From Gymnothorax reevesii (lineage: Eukaryota; Chordata; Actinopteri; Anguilliformes; Muraenidae), in contig CM056586.1 of the NCBI GenBank assembly GCA_029721435.1, positions 74,444,607 through 74,508,606 on the forward strand: DNA of 64,000 nucleotides, given 5' to 3'. Each line of letters begins with the position of its first letter. The first letter of the stretch is position 1. Below, one piece after another: positions 9,981 to 22,400 of this stretch. The notes under the pieces are model-generated. The model was not told the DNA's origin. It was given only the letters and a program-made list of their open reading frames with translations, and made no database searches. Position numbers and translations under genes: made by a program.

Positions 9981-11555
9981 AATCAGTCGTGGAGCAGCAG
10001 CGGCGGGAAGTTCACTCTCGAGGACAGTGATTCAATAACGTATTTTTTTCTCAACCGTTGAGGACCTTCAACATTTCAGTCAGCTAAAGATAAGTTTCCT
10101 TCATCATATTTATCGATATTAACCATTTTGTAGGATATAAATAGTACAGCAGCGAAAATAACTAATAATTTAGACATCTCTAACTTTTTTTCTTCGTTAC
10201 CTGCTGTAAATATAAGGTAAATTTGGGGGAAATTACTTGGATAGCTAATGTTAGCTTGTAGCTAAGTTTGGCAAACAATTGAAACTTTCATAAATTGTTG
10301 CTTAGGAAAAAAGTGGTTAATTAACATTATTCTAACTGCTGATCATTTTTGAAAATTAAGTTTTACGACACTCGGTACAAATTAAGTAAGAAAGCTAGCG
10401 TTAGCTATACTCGCTCAACCAATCACGCAACTCACTCGCACAAACAACAATACTGATTAACACTGCAATATAATTTCAGTTGTTGTCAGATGTAGCTAAC
10501 ATTTGAGTGTAGTTCTTATGGGGGTAGCGTTATGGCGTTATTTCAAGTCACAGTTATGGCTAGTTTGCTGCGCCTTTTATAATTCGAAATTTACGGTAAA
10601 TGATGTGAATTAGGCACTATATGGATGCATCATCTGCGAAAGCCAATATAATTGGCCAGCTAAAATGAGGTTGAGACTCTAATTTCATTGTTGAGATATC
10701 TGTCCTATGCATTGCACAGACTGTCTTGAAATGCAAGCAAAGGCTGGCAGAGAAAGATGTGAGGAGCCTGATCAGTGAAATGCTCCACAGCGATGTTTAG
10801 AAAGGAGGCGACTGAGAACCTGGTACAGTAGTTGTATTCCTTTTGTTCAACACTTATGGCACTGTGAGGATTATGCACACAGAATTCCTTAATTTTATAT
10901 GACAAAGGTTACACAAATCTTTCTTGGGCCTAATAAATAATTGGATCAGATGTCACCTGAAACAGCACTAACAGGGCAGGGGCTTTGAGGTCAGGGTTGA
11001 ATCATTATTTTAAATGGTAAAATGGGAGTATTCAATGGGAGCATGTAATTGTATACAGGCAGGTGAAGCGCTATCCAGGCTCCTAGTTGGTAGATAAACC
11101 CTACACCTCTCTCTGGGGATTCATGTTTAGAGGAGAAGTTTCGACATGGGTGTCACAAGGTCACTGAAGGTAGCTTTGAAGTAGCCTTAAGCTGCACCCC
11201 AAACTGCAGACGGGCTTCACTGCTTAAAAAAATTGAGGAAAAAGTAAAATAATTTCATGTACTGACCTCTTTTGCTGTGTTTGTGTTGTTCCTTGCAAAA
11301 GACGCAATGCACAGCGCACTCGGTGAAAGAAGAGGAGGACGACTTGTAAATGTGTAAAAAATGAACTGAATGAATAGTGATTTTAGACTTTTAATAGGGA
11401 TGCTCACGCACCCCTAAATTTCCTCTCAGCACCCCAGGATAATGTCAATAATTATAATGAACTGTTATCATTTTCCAAACTCATTAGAAAAAAACAGCAA
11501 TATGAAACCTGTTTTGAAGTTAAGTCGGTATGTGGAACCCCTGGCAAAAATTATG
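9981..11555. other. Intergenic sequence without recognised genes
   Basis: AT-rich DNA with scattered words such as GCTAGCGTTAGC. Frames are short and I find no domain, splice-supported exon or transposon signature. Confidence 0.5.
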
Positions 11556-11559
11556 GAAA

Positions 11560-12560
11560 ACCTTCACAGATGATTTACATTCAGCTATTTTACTCCATAG
11601 CAAATAAGGGCCAGACAGATTCTTCTCAGTTTTTATGTTCTGCTGGTGTTGTTGTCACAACTGGTAGCATGAGGCGGTACCTGCAGCCCTGTCTGGTTGC
11701 ACAAGTAGTCCAGCTTTTCTAGGACAGAACTTCCATACGTGCAGTTGCTAGAAGGTTTGCTGTGTTTCCCAGCGCAGTCTCAAGAGCATGGAGGAGATAC
11801 CTGGACACCAGCCATTTCATGAGGAGAGCTGGACGGGGCTGTAGAAGGGCATCAACCCAGCAGCAGGACTGTTTCTGCTCCTTTGTGCAAGAAGGAATAG
11901 AAGAGCACTGCCAGAGCAGAACAAAATGACCTCCAGCAGGCTACTTCTGCGCATGTTTCAGAAACAGACTGTGAGGGCGGCGTGACAGGCCCGATGTCAT
12001 CAAGTGGGACCTGAACTCACAGCCCAGCACCATGCAGCTTCATTGGCATTCGCTAGAGAACACGAGAATTGGCAGATTCGGCATTAGTGCCTTCACAGAT
12101 GAGAGCAGGTTCACACTGAGCACGTGTGATGGGTGTGAAACAGTCTGCAGACACTGTGGTGAATGTGATTGCCAACGTTACCCTGACTGCTGTAAGACAC
12201 TGGGGTGAAATCCTTAGAGCAATTGTGCGAACTTAGGCTGGGGAAGTGGGTCATGGGTTCCTCCTGGTGCAGGATAATGCCTGGCCACACGTGATCACAG
12301 CATGTAAGCAGTTTCTGGATGATAAATCCATTGATGCCATAGATTGGCCCTCTCGTTCCTTTGACCTAAACCCAATTTACCTCCTGTGGGATGCTATGTG
12401 TCAGTGCATCCAACGCTGATAAGTGCCACCACAAACTGCGCAGGAGCTCACTGATGCCATGATCCAGGTCTGGGAGGAGCTCTCCTCAGGACATCACTGT
12501 TGATTCATCAGGAGGCCCCTTTGCTGTCAGGAGTGTTTTTATTAGTGTAGTCCATGCCTC
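11560..12560 (+). pseudogene. Decayed Tc1/mariner-like transposase, different family
   Basis: Scattered frames read as an IS630/Tc1-type transposase. Near 12270 is LVQDNAWPHVITACKQFLDD, followed by IDWPSRSFDLNPIYLLWDAM. The first contains the D of the catalytic triad in the QDNAxPH motif, and the second is the SPDLNPIEHLWD block with the usual glutamate lost. The region before it (about 12090) gives FTDESRFTLSTCDG, the first catalytic Asp. Stops and frameshifts are frequent. It differs from the family at 6657 and resembles the element at 62150-63290. Confidence 0.75.
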
Positions 12561-12732
12561 CAAGAATTCAGGCCATAAGAAAACCCTGGGGTGGAGCAAC
12601 AAGGATGTAATCAAGTGGGGTGGAGTAATAAAGGATGTAAATTCTCCTGCCTGGATTGACAGTCAGGTACCTCACCTGACCAACAAAGTACAATCCACAC
12701 GGAAACAAGCTAAAAAGCGTAATACTGCAGCA

Positions 12733-14429
12733 TTGTGGGCAAAATTTTGTAAATTAAGGAACAAATTAAAAAATGTATGTGCTTTTAAGTATAATCAGTA
12801 TTTAGATGTTCTCAGTGATTCTCTTGCCAAAACACCAAAGCGCTTCTGGGGGTTTTTCAAGAGCAAAACAAAGACAAAAAGTGTCCCTAGCGTTGTTGCT
12901 TATAGTGAGAAAACTGCCTCTGATCCTTACGCAAAGGCTAGTCTGTTTAACAAGTATTTTCAATCCCTTTTCACCCACCAGCCTTCAATACAATTATATC
13001 CGGACATAACAGTTTTTAAACATGCTTATTTGGGTAATGTCACGATTACTGTCCAGGATGTCAGATCTGTTCTGACTGATCTTGATTCGAACAAAGCATG
13101 CGGGCCAGACGAGTTACCGGCTCGGATTTTAAAAGAATGTGCTCATGAATTAGCACCATCATTTTGTAGCCTGTTTAACAAATCTCTTCAAACTGGAGAT
13201 TTGCCACTTGCTCGGCTAAGAGCAAATGTTATTCCTTTGCATAAAAAATCTGATAAAGAAAATGTGAGAAATTATCGACCAGTATCGTGCATATGCAGCA
13301 AGGTGCTGGAAAGGTGTATCCTAAATTTGGTTTATCCTCACGTTGTGTCTGTCTTGCATCACTTACAACACGGTTTTGTAAAGGGATGGTTGACAACAAC
13401 TCAGTTAATTCAGGTTTTTCATGAAGTTGGCAAAATCCTGGATCAGTCTGGACAAATTGACATTCTATATTTAGACTTTTCATCTGCTTTTGACTCTGTC
13501 CCCCACCACTTACTTCTGCATAAACTTCAGGTTTATGGATTTCATGGCAATCTCTTAAAATGGCTTACTTCATATTTATCTAATCGCAAACAAAGAGTTG
13601 TTTTCAATGGTGCTCTATCCTCCTGGTCTCCTGTTACATCAGGAGTTCCACAAGGATCAATATTAGGTCCTTTAATGTTTTTATTGTACATCAATGACAT
13701 GCCAGATTGCGTAAGTCCTGAGACACAGGTTGCTTTGTTCGCGGACGATTCAAAATGCTTAGGAGAAATCAAAAACACTCAAGACTGTTCAAATTTGCAG
13801 GGCGACCTTGAAAATATCTTGGTCTGGAGTCGTAAATGGGATATGAGATTTAACACTGCCAAATGTGAACTTTTGAGTGAAACACGGAAGTGATTTCCCA
13901 TTCTTCACCAGTACACTATGAATGGTAATATAATTGAAAAAGTCAATTGCCTGCATGATTTCGGGATTGTGGTGTCATCTAATTTATCATGGGATGCACA
14001 TGCAAATGTTCTGGTCAGTAGAGCAAATCGTATGCTGGGTTTAATTCAAAGAACTTGTGGTCACTCTTGTTCAATTCAAACAAAAAGAAAAGTGTATACT
14101 TCGCTCATAAGACCACTCTTGGAATATTCTACCCAATCTTGAGCTGTAGCATCCAAGAAATCTCTCCTTTATATCGAAGGTGTGCAAAGGAGAGCAACTA
14201 AGTACATTCTTGTTTTTAGTGATTGTATAGGTAGTGATTACGAAGTCCGTCTCATGAAGCTGAACTTATTACCGCTTGGCTATTGGCGTGACATAATGGA
14301 CTGTGTATTTCTGCGTAAATGTTTGAGGGTTGACTGTGACATTTCCTATGCGCAGTTTGTTTCATTCCAATCTGAGGATACTTTTTCAATACAGATTCAA
14401 AAATTTGGGACGGAAATTTTCCGACATTC

Positions 14430-14466
<37 letters not shown>

Positions 14467-15123
14467 GGCATCTCCAATCCCACCCGAATTTGGAATGCCC
14501 AATTGGGGAACTATGTACAAAGCTTGCTCGTATGCGACCCCAACTCAGGATAGTGAAGACAGTTCACGGCTCTCCTCCGAAGCAGTGCCTGTCAGCCACT
14601 GATTCTTGTACACTCGCTGGTTGAATCTTCGCAAGTTCAGAGCGAGGGCGGAGGATACCCGGACATGAACCAAGCCGGAGTCTTCCTGACGAGCGCCCGT
14701 CTGGCCAACAGGAGGCGCTGGAGCAACGAACAAAGCTGTTATCTAAAGCCCAAATCCGGCAGTCCCTTCCCAATTTGTAACCCTGTAGCGCGATAGCCAA
14801 TTGTGCGCTACTCTGAAAAGGCTGCCGACCCCTGCCGGTGGGTACGCCGAGGATCGAACCCGCGACATGGTGATCACTTCTGCACTGCAGCGCAGCGCAG
14901 TGCCTTAACCGTGTGAGCCACCCGGCAGCCGCCGACATTCGTATTTTAATAGATTATTTTACTTATGGAATGCCAATGCACTTTATCAACCTTCTGATCC
15001 CACAGCTGTTTTTAAGTCGAAGTTATCCAATTATTACATAAAAAAGTTCAACGATAATTTTTCACCCAACAACTCTTGTACATGGGTTGGCAAATGCCGT
15101 TGTACACGCTGCCGCCCAATATA
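12733..15123 (+). pseudogene. LINE reverse transcriptase pseudogene
   Basis: The first 386 codons (12733-13893) are open and contain RT motifs NYRPVSC, ILYLDFSSAFDSVPHH, SGVPQGSILGPLMFLLYIND and the catalytic box FADD (in ALFADDSKC). At about 13891 the CGA codon of the intact copy has become TGA, a typical CpG decay, and at about 14140 a TGG codon has become TGA. The frame then continues as recognisable protein to the SINE at 14437. It resumes after it to the Cys-rich C-terminus CTWVGKCRCTRCRP, ending at 15123. The 12733 ATG is internal and is not a true start. Confidence 0.88.
14437..14931 (-). mobile_element. tRNA-derived SINE inserted in the LINE, with target-site duplication
   Basis: On the minus strand the element starts at 14931 with GGCTGCCGGGTGGCTCACAC. 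It has a pol III A box (TGGCTCACACGG) and, about 50 bases on, a B box (GGTTCGATCCT), then a body of about 370 bp and an A-tail (the T-run 14437-14460 on the + strand). CCGACATTCGTATTTT is duplicated at 14421-14436 and 14932-14947, and removing one copy restores the LINE. This dates the SINE after the LINE. Family not named. Confidence 0.92.
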
Positions 15124-15312
15124 GTTAAACTTTTTTTCTTGGCCGCTTTTATTCTGTATTTCTGAGGCTTCTTTTCTTTGTTTTTAATTGTCATTTTCTT
15201 TTTGCAATTTTCTCTATACATAATTGGAGGATTGCTCACTATAGGTGCCTTATCACCTATGTGATCGCATCCTGACGGCTGTCAAAGTTTAATGAATAAA
15301 TAAACAAAGAAA

Positions 15313-15995
15313 TAATTCTGGATTTTTCATGATTCCATATTTCTTTCCTCAAATTATAGTGATGCCATATATTTCCTCAACTTGTTTATGAAAAAATATT
15401 CCATTTATAAAAATCTAATTTCGTTGCTGTGTGTTTCATGAAGCCTGAATGTTAAGCTAATGAACAAAAATTGTTGAGACCCACTGCATTAGATGTACCA
15501 CAAACAAATAACATTTCGTATCTAACTACTACAGACGTGTGATGTTCAGCGACGAATTTCAAAGGGACTATTCGAGAGAAGCTGCTCTCGGTGGAAAGCC
15601 TAAGCGCCAACCCCGCCGTCATTTGAGGCTTCCTAATTAACGCGGTTGGAGACCTCACATTCAAGTGGGCTCTATGTGTATGTGCCGCCCACTGGTTTGG
15701 AGTTTAAACTACGAATGGACACACTTGAAGCTACATTCAAACATCAGTAATGTATCGGTAATTACAACTAACAGTTGTGCGCTTTTCCATCCGCCGCTGT
15801 TGTTAGAAAAGTTTGTGCATATCGAAAGGACGGAAGACGGAAGATTTTCACCGCATAACTGTACATTGCAAATGGCGACTTCCTGGTTTTAGAAAGAGAT
15901 TCCTATTTCAAACGTCATCGGTGTAGACACTTGTTACTCAAACATGTCTGACCAATGGGGAGCATCCGCCCACTGCGAGAAAAACTGACATCAAA
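15313..15995. other. Intergenic sequence without recognised features
   Basis: Mixed-composition DNA. The frame at 15665-15892 has no recognisable domain or splice support, so I do not call it a gene. Confidence 0.45.
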
Positions 15996-15999
15996 ACTT

Positions 16000-16456
16000 T
16001 TTTCACTTCAATCGAAAAAAAAAAAAAATGACTTCAAAACTTTTTTCACTTCAATCAAAGAAAAAAAGTGTTTGAATGCAAATATAAAATTGAGACCCAA
16101 AAAAATTCACTCGGACACTTTCTTTGATTGAAAACAAAATTGATTTTTTGATTGAAGTGATATTTTTTGGGATTGAATAATAAAGACACAAATGTCCTAT
16201 CCATAACATGGAACCAAAAAAAAAGTTGCTTCAACCAAAAAAAAATATTTTCAATCAAATAATAACTCACCTCAGTCAAAATAAAAACCTTTTCAATCAA
16301 AGAAACAGTGTTCAAATGCAATTTTTTGGGTCTCAATTTTATTTTTGCATTCAAATACTTTTTACTTTGATTGAAAAGGTTTTTTATGATTGAAAAAATG
16401 TTTTTTGGTTGAAGCAACTTTTTTTTGTGATTGAATAATAAAGACACAAACGTACC
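16000..16456. repeat. Nested AT-rich palindromic repeat (probable nonautonomous transposon)
   Basis: Several inverted pairs are nested. AAAACCTTTTCAATCAAAG (16283-16301) faces its complement at 16365-16383. The GTTGCTTCAACCAAAAAA block near 16222 faces its complement near 16405-16425. A GAATGCAAATATAAAATTGA block near 16074 faces its complement near 16330-16355. GATTGAATAATAAAGACACA is directly repeated at 16173 and 16429. The period of the TTTGATTGAA word suggests foldback DNA. No transposase. Confidence 0.7.
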
Positions 16457-17665
16457 TTCATACCTTCCCTCCGCAGAACTGGATTGGAACGACCCTAAAA
16501 GTGGCAGCCATCTTACATCCGGGATTTTTTGGGGATTGGAGGGCGAGTGAACACGACGAAGCAAGCATTTTTTCGGAATGGAACGCAGCTTAGGAATTCA
16601 CTTTTCCGGTTGTCACGACGAATCTTAGGTCGTCCGGTACGCTGTCAGGACGTCTTGGCGATGCGTGTGTTAGCAGGGTAGGCAGATAACTTCGAGCGCC
16701 GAATTCGGGATGATAGACGGCATTTTACGGTAGTCCTTGTCACACCGAAAAACGACGTGTTTTTTCAGCTATAGTTTCCCAAACGTCTTCTTTTTTCTTG
16801 TTCGTTACCCGAGCAACAGGCTTGGGGAGTGACGGAATACATGTAACGGCGATACTTAAATAGGATAGGCCTACCAAAAAATGTTACTGTATTCCATTAG
16901 GGTTACACACAAAAAGATGTAATTAAATTACAGTTTCATTCTGTAAAAGGGGGATTACTGGATTACAATTGTTAATTGGTCTGTAATCAAGAGGCAAAAG
17001 ACAGACAATCCTGCTAGCTCAGCTAACTGACCAAATTTACCCGACCTGTAACCATTTTTTCAGAGGGAAAATAGTTTTGGTTTGAAGAGTGATGCTGGTG
17101 AATGGGATGATGTTGGGTAAAACAAGCTCCAGTCTGCTATAAATAGCTGTAGTTGACATGACGTTTGATTACGAAGTGTTTTTGCCATTAGCTACGTAGC
17201 ATAAGCCCCAAGAGCATCACTACCTCTACCGGGGAATGGCCGCTTTTCAGCCCAGCCCAGTTGTCCGTGATATGCCCTCAGTCAGTGCGTAAGTAGAAAA
17301 TTAAAAAATAAAGATTCAACAAACCAATTTAGTTATGTTCTGGAGATAAAGCAGTTTTTGTTCCATCTTTCTGGAACCTTTAATCAGTAATTGTTTTCAG
17401 ATGTGGATAATGGTAATATTTTCTGTAGCTACTGGTCGCTTTTTCCTTTCAGTTTTTTTACTTCTTTCACGTGAATTTTGTGACTATCTGCTACTCAGTC
17501 TTGAATATTTCGTGCATCCAAGATATATGACGATACATGTAGTTACACTTTCATTCCTATAGATGACAGTCTAAGGCCATAAATAATGACGCTATGGTTT
17601 CGTAGGTTCTTGAATGCCGATATTTGCTATTTTTTTCGTATATGGTAGACTTGGCACGTCTTAAC
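16457..17665. other. Intergenic sequence, no gene recognised
   Basis: 16560-16840 is GC- and CpG-richer than its surroundings and 16900-17000 contains TAATTACAG-type words. Neither shows a coding frame or a recognisable repeat boundary. Confidence 0.4.
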
Positions 17666-17669
17666 ATCA

Positions 17670-18425
17670 GTCTGGACTGCAGACCGGCCATTTCAGCACT
17701 CAGACTCTTCTACTGTGAAGCCATACTGTTGTGATGGATGCAGTATGTGGTTTGGCATTGTTTTGGTGAAATATGCAAAGCCATCCCTGAAAGAGACGTT
17801 GCCTGGATGGGAGCATATGCTAAAACCTCTATATACTTCTCAGCATTGATAATGCCTTTCCAGATGTGCAAGCTCCTTACGACATAGATACTAATGCAAC
17901 CTGATACCATCAGAGATGTAGGCTTTTGAATTGTACGTTGATAAAAAGCAGGATGGTCCCTTTCCGCTTTAACCCGCATGACACAGCGTCAGTGGTTGCC
18001 AAAAAATATTTCAAATTTTGATTGATCTGACCCCAGAACAGTTTACCCTTCTGCCTCAGTCCATTTTAAATGAGCTTGGGCCCAGAGAAGACGGCGGCGT
18101 TAATTGATCGTGTTCACATATGGTCTCTTCTTTGCATGATACAGCTTTAGCTTGCATTTGCAGATTGCATAGCAAACTGTGTTCACAGACAATGATTTCT
18201 GGAACTGTTCCAGAGCCCATGCAGTATATTCCAGTGCAGAACCATGCCAGTTTTTTATGCAGTGCTGCCTGAGGGCAAGAAGATCGCAAGAATCCAAAAT
18301 TAACCTTCAGACTTTTCCCTCGCGCACAGAGATTTCACTAGATTCCCTGAATCTTTTGGTGATATTACGTACTGTAGATTTAAAGTCTTCTCAATTTTAC
18401 TCTGAGGAACTTTAGAGGATACTAA
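17670..18425 (-). pseudogene. Tc1-like transposase pseudogene, partial
   Basis: The minus strand gives fragments of the 6657-type transposase: RDHPAFYQRTIQKPTSLMVS and IWKGIINAEKYIEVLAYAPI (core domain) and, nearer 18300, remnants of the N-terminal binding region. The C-terminal catalytic block starts near 17690 (complement of CTGGACTGCAGACCGGCC). Both transposon termini are missing. Multiple stops. Confidence 0.8.
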
Positions 18426-18430
18426 AGCAC

Positions 18431-19273
18431 ATAACCAGGTTTTCAAGGTTTTCCTCATGTTGCACTTGTAAGCACTTACTGTAGCTTAGGCTACACCATG
18501 AGCTGAAACTTTCCATCTTCATTCTAGTTTTTGAATTTTTTTATTGTTTACCTTGCATACCTAAAATGCGCTCAAGAAAACATATGCAGTTCTGTGAACC
18601 AACAGTCAGGATTGATACCATACCATCGGTTGGAGCATAGCAGTAATGCATGATGTCGTAAGGCTGAGGGCCCATTTCAGTTCCAGCGAACACAGAATGA
18701 AGCATTGTCTCCATGTTACAGTGGGCTAGTTATATTCTTAGCAATGGAATGGTCTTAATTAGTCTCTGAAATAGGCTACTCTCGGTTCAAGCACGAAACT
18801 CACGGACGACAATGTTTTAACTGTCGAGTAACAATGGGGAAGGGGATACACCTACAGTATTTTAGTTAATTAAGCCAAATGACGTATGCTATTATTAAAC
18901 AGTTGAATTTTACATTTAAACACATTGTGTGCATTAATTTTTGTTTCTCAAAATGGGCAATTACTGATGCAGGAGTCAGATCACGCAAGCGGACACTGCA
19001 TTTATGGTTTTGACTCATTCGTGTAACTTCGGAAAGTTTGGATAGCTACCTGGAGAAGATTTTTTGCGTAGCCAAATGGAGAAACCCGCCCAGCACCAGA
19101 TACTCGTCTAGAAAAGAAATATTTCTTCCCAAACAGCCCCGCTGAGAGAGAACGGTGACGGAGCAAACCCGAAAACTAGTGGAACATTTCAAAAAAAAAA
19201 GGCATGCGACCAGATTTTTTCTCTCACGGAAATCGCCCGTCTTAACAAAAAAAAAAAAAATTATATCAGGGAA
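18431..19273 (+). promoter_or_regulatory. pla2r1: Upstream region of pla2r1 exon 1 (promoter not resolved)
   Basis: About 840 bp between the Tc1 remnant and the start codon must contain the transcription start if exon 1 is right. I see no convincing TATA box close to the ATG. There are A-runs at 19188-19200 and 19245-19260. The placement is by exclusion only. Confidence 0.3.
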
Positions 19274-19415
19274 ATGAGACCGTATTATTTGTCGCATCGT
19301 AATGCTGGCGCGGTTAGAATACTTGTCATTTTCTGCATTATAGTGCTCGAGAAAAGTTTCTGCAGAAACGCCGAAGATGCTGTTTTGGAGAAAACACAAC
19401 TTGCAGAAGTATACA
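19274..19415 (+). CDS. pla2r1: pla2r1 exon 1: start codon and signal peptide
   Basis: An ATG in the context GGAAATGAG opens 47 codons: a short basic N-region, a hydrophobic core (VRILVIFCIIVL) typical of a secretory signal peptide, then a polar stretch EDAVLEKTQLAEVY. The exon stops at a strong donor (ACA/GTAAGT). Joining its last A to GT at the exon 2 acceptor makes a Ser codon and reads LAEVYSKGAFILES, matching the spacing between signal peptide and ricin-like domain in the family. It is inferred from splice phase and topology rather than strong sequence similarity. The 17.4-kb gap to exon 2 is filled by transposons. Confidence 0.7.
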
Positions 19416-22400
19416 GTAAGTTCAGTCGGCCTACGCTCAGCATGATAACTACTCAGTGTGTGTCTCACTCAGAACAAAAGGGATTCCTGTACCGAGCCTT
19501 TTCTTTGCGTGCTGAAACAATTCGGCTGTGTATCGAAAGTAGGCGAAATTCATGTCCTCGTTTTACAAAATCCAGCGTCTTGTGGTTAACCGAGTTATCA
19601 GTTTGGAAGCACAAGTTTCTGCTTGTTTACTGGAAGTTCTCTTGCTGGCGCTGGCATGAATGAATAGCCCATATTACTCACCGCGAAGTTCCCAAAATTC
19701 TCCAGAAACGCAGGAGTTGTTATTTGTTTATACTGCATACATTTGGCAACAGTTGGTCCTGTAAGACTTCTTAAATTCGTTTTGTTACGGACTGGTAATA
19801 GAGATGTAGAGATGCTTTCAAATGTCTATGGGAGTTTTCTAAATATAATCAGAAAAACTTATCTCGGTTTATACAGTTTCCGCAACAAACCGTTCCCTCC
19901 TCCAGAACTAAAATAGCCAGACAGTGGAATTGGGGAAGACGTTACTGTTTCTGGGGCTCAATTTTGAGAGGACAGCTGGCACGTTTTGGGTTATTTTGCT
20001 GAACCAAAATGTATCAAATCATTTTAATGATTTCCTGCAAGGAACACAGTATATCCGCTGAATAATTGTTAGAAATACTCTCATCGTGTCTGGGCTTAAT
20101 AAGCGATTAGACATGTTAATATATTTAAAAGTTGCGCGTTAAATAACGCATTCAGATACACTTGATTTTGTAGACACCCATGACCATTGAATGCTTTATG
20201 CAGTTTTAATTTTTCTTTTTTTTTAGCCCAGCCATTTGAAAATATGGGCTGGGGGACAAGTTTTGTCAAATCGGCCTCCCCTCCCACACCCATTCCAGCA
20301 CCACAAATACACATCACGTTGAGAGTGATATCATGAGAACTGTCGGGTTGTTTTATTGCTGATTTATTGCCCTTTTTTTTACTAATCGCAAATTTAATAA
20401 ATACCAGCAGGTTGCACTATAATTGCATTAGAGGCAGTGTTGTAGCACTATCGTTACCTTTTTGTACATGTGGCAGGAGCGTAGCTAGTTCAACATTTTT
20501 ACGGTGGTTCAAAATAAAAGTATAAGTTCAGCTGATTTATTATATGATTGTACATTGTTCTTTTTCCCCGGGAAATCTGCGTTTCTGAAATGTAATTTCC
20601 TGCATTCTGTTGAATATTAGCGTTTATACACTGTAAATAATAGAAATAAATGTTCTGAAGTTGGCCAAAAGAAAAATGCATTTTTTTCATTTTCATACTG
20701 CATTCTACGTATAATTCCATGAAAATAATTAAATTCATATTTTTATCGCAATTGTTAGCAAGTCTCTTACAGTGAGTTCTTTAAACTAATGGAGCGCAGG
20801 GATAGTTATATTGTCATTTAAAATGAAAATGCTGCATTTATAATGCATTGAAATCAACTGATCCAATGAAATCGTAAATTACTGCACTTGATCCCATTTT
20901 AGGGCCAGTTTTTGCATGGGCCCCCACGGGCCTAGGGCTGGAGTCATATGTGGCCTTTACACCCCTGTCCCCGCCGATTGCAGACCTAAGATTATCAAGT
21001 GTGTTTTTAGCAAATGGATGTCTATGCATTAACTTGTCTTCATCAGAGACGTCTTTTTTAAATCTGGATGGAGTCCTATGTGACATTTATTAAAGTTGGA
21101 AAGTACTCAGATGTAACCCTTTTGCCAAAGAGAGAAACCTTGAGCTCGGTTAGATTTTGCGATAGAGACTTTAAGCCCTTTCATCAGAGAGTGCACTGTT
21201 TCTAAAGTTGATGTATGGCGACTTTTGAATTACAGGATTCGAACTAACATTTTGGTCAACATTGAGTTGCTATTGCACTATTGGTGATAAATTGCTCTAT
21301 TTAATGATTAAGTATGGGTATTCAATTCATTTGTTAAATTGGGTCCAGATCAGAATTACAAAGTTCCTGTTGTCTAAGTGTGCTCTAAGCAGCCAAACAT
21401 GGCAAGCAAATTCCTCAAAACTTTGTAAATGTCAGTTAGAACCCCGTAATTCTTAGGTCTCGGTGTTTCTTGGTCTTTTGTTATTTTATGATTTGCATCA
21501 TTATCTTCAGTAGGGCACAATCCTGTCAAAAGTTAGTAAGCACTGAGAATTTTTATTTTTCTTTACTTCTGAAAGAAATGATTACTCTTATTCAGGGCTG
21601 ACCTTAGTTTTCATGGGGCCCGAAACAGGATTTGATTCGGGGCCCTTCCCCACCTCCTTGGCACTGATTATATTACTGACCATTGTCTATGCTTGATCAT
21701 TAGCACACGTACTGCAAATCTAACACACACATTATCAATTATATAGTTGTACTTGCCTTTTTTTTTACCCATTTCTGGTGTCTTAAAATAGCAAACTAAC
21801 TACAGTGGTCTGGCTTTAGTTTGCACTGCAGTGATCCAAGTGTAACAGTACAGTATTATGTGGCATGTGCTACTCACCTCCAGAGGAAGATGCCAAAGAA
21901 CAGAAAATATTTCCTGTTTTAAACAAGACAAAAAGAGACAGGAGATGTCAGCTGTGTTTTTTTGGGCTGGCTGTCATCTGTCTTTATTAAACAAAAATTT
22001 TCTTGTCCAATATCATTACTATTGTTGGCCCAGGTGAGCCGTTGCCATCACTTGGAGTCGTTGTCTTTGTCGTCGTTGTCTGTTGTCTTCTGTCGTGAGC
22101 ATCTTTCAAAAATTTATTCCTCTGAAACTCCAGAACAGATCCAGACTAAAATTGGCCATAAGCATCCATAGATGTCTACTTTAGACACTGTGTCGTTTAT
22201 GCCCACTGTCTGAATAACATGGCCGCTGTTACTAAAAATAGAACAAAGGGGTAAAACCACCTGTTTTCAGCTGTATCTCAGAAATTAAAGTAGCTAGAGA
22301 AAAAGCTGTTACCTCAAGACGATCAGCAGATGAAACTCTAGAAAAGTAGGATCAAAATAATTCAATGCCTCTTTCTTGGAGTTATTGGCCTTAAAATTTC

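Larger units (their letters stand above)
12625..15312 (+). mobile_element. 5'-truncated CR1-like LINE copy, interrupted by a SINE
   Basis: From about 12625 the sequence is colinear with the intact LINE at 57237-60476, entering at its position near 58280. It lacks the endonuclease half, as expected for 5' truncation, and ends in an AATAAATAAAC-type tail at 15290-15312. Bases 14437-14931 are a later SINE insertion. Both LINE copies share a 3' terminal hairpin. Confidence 0.9.
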
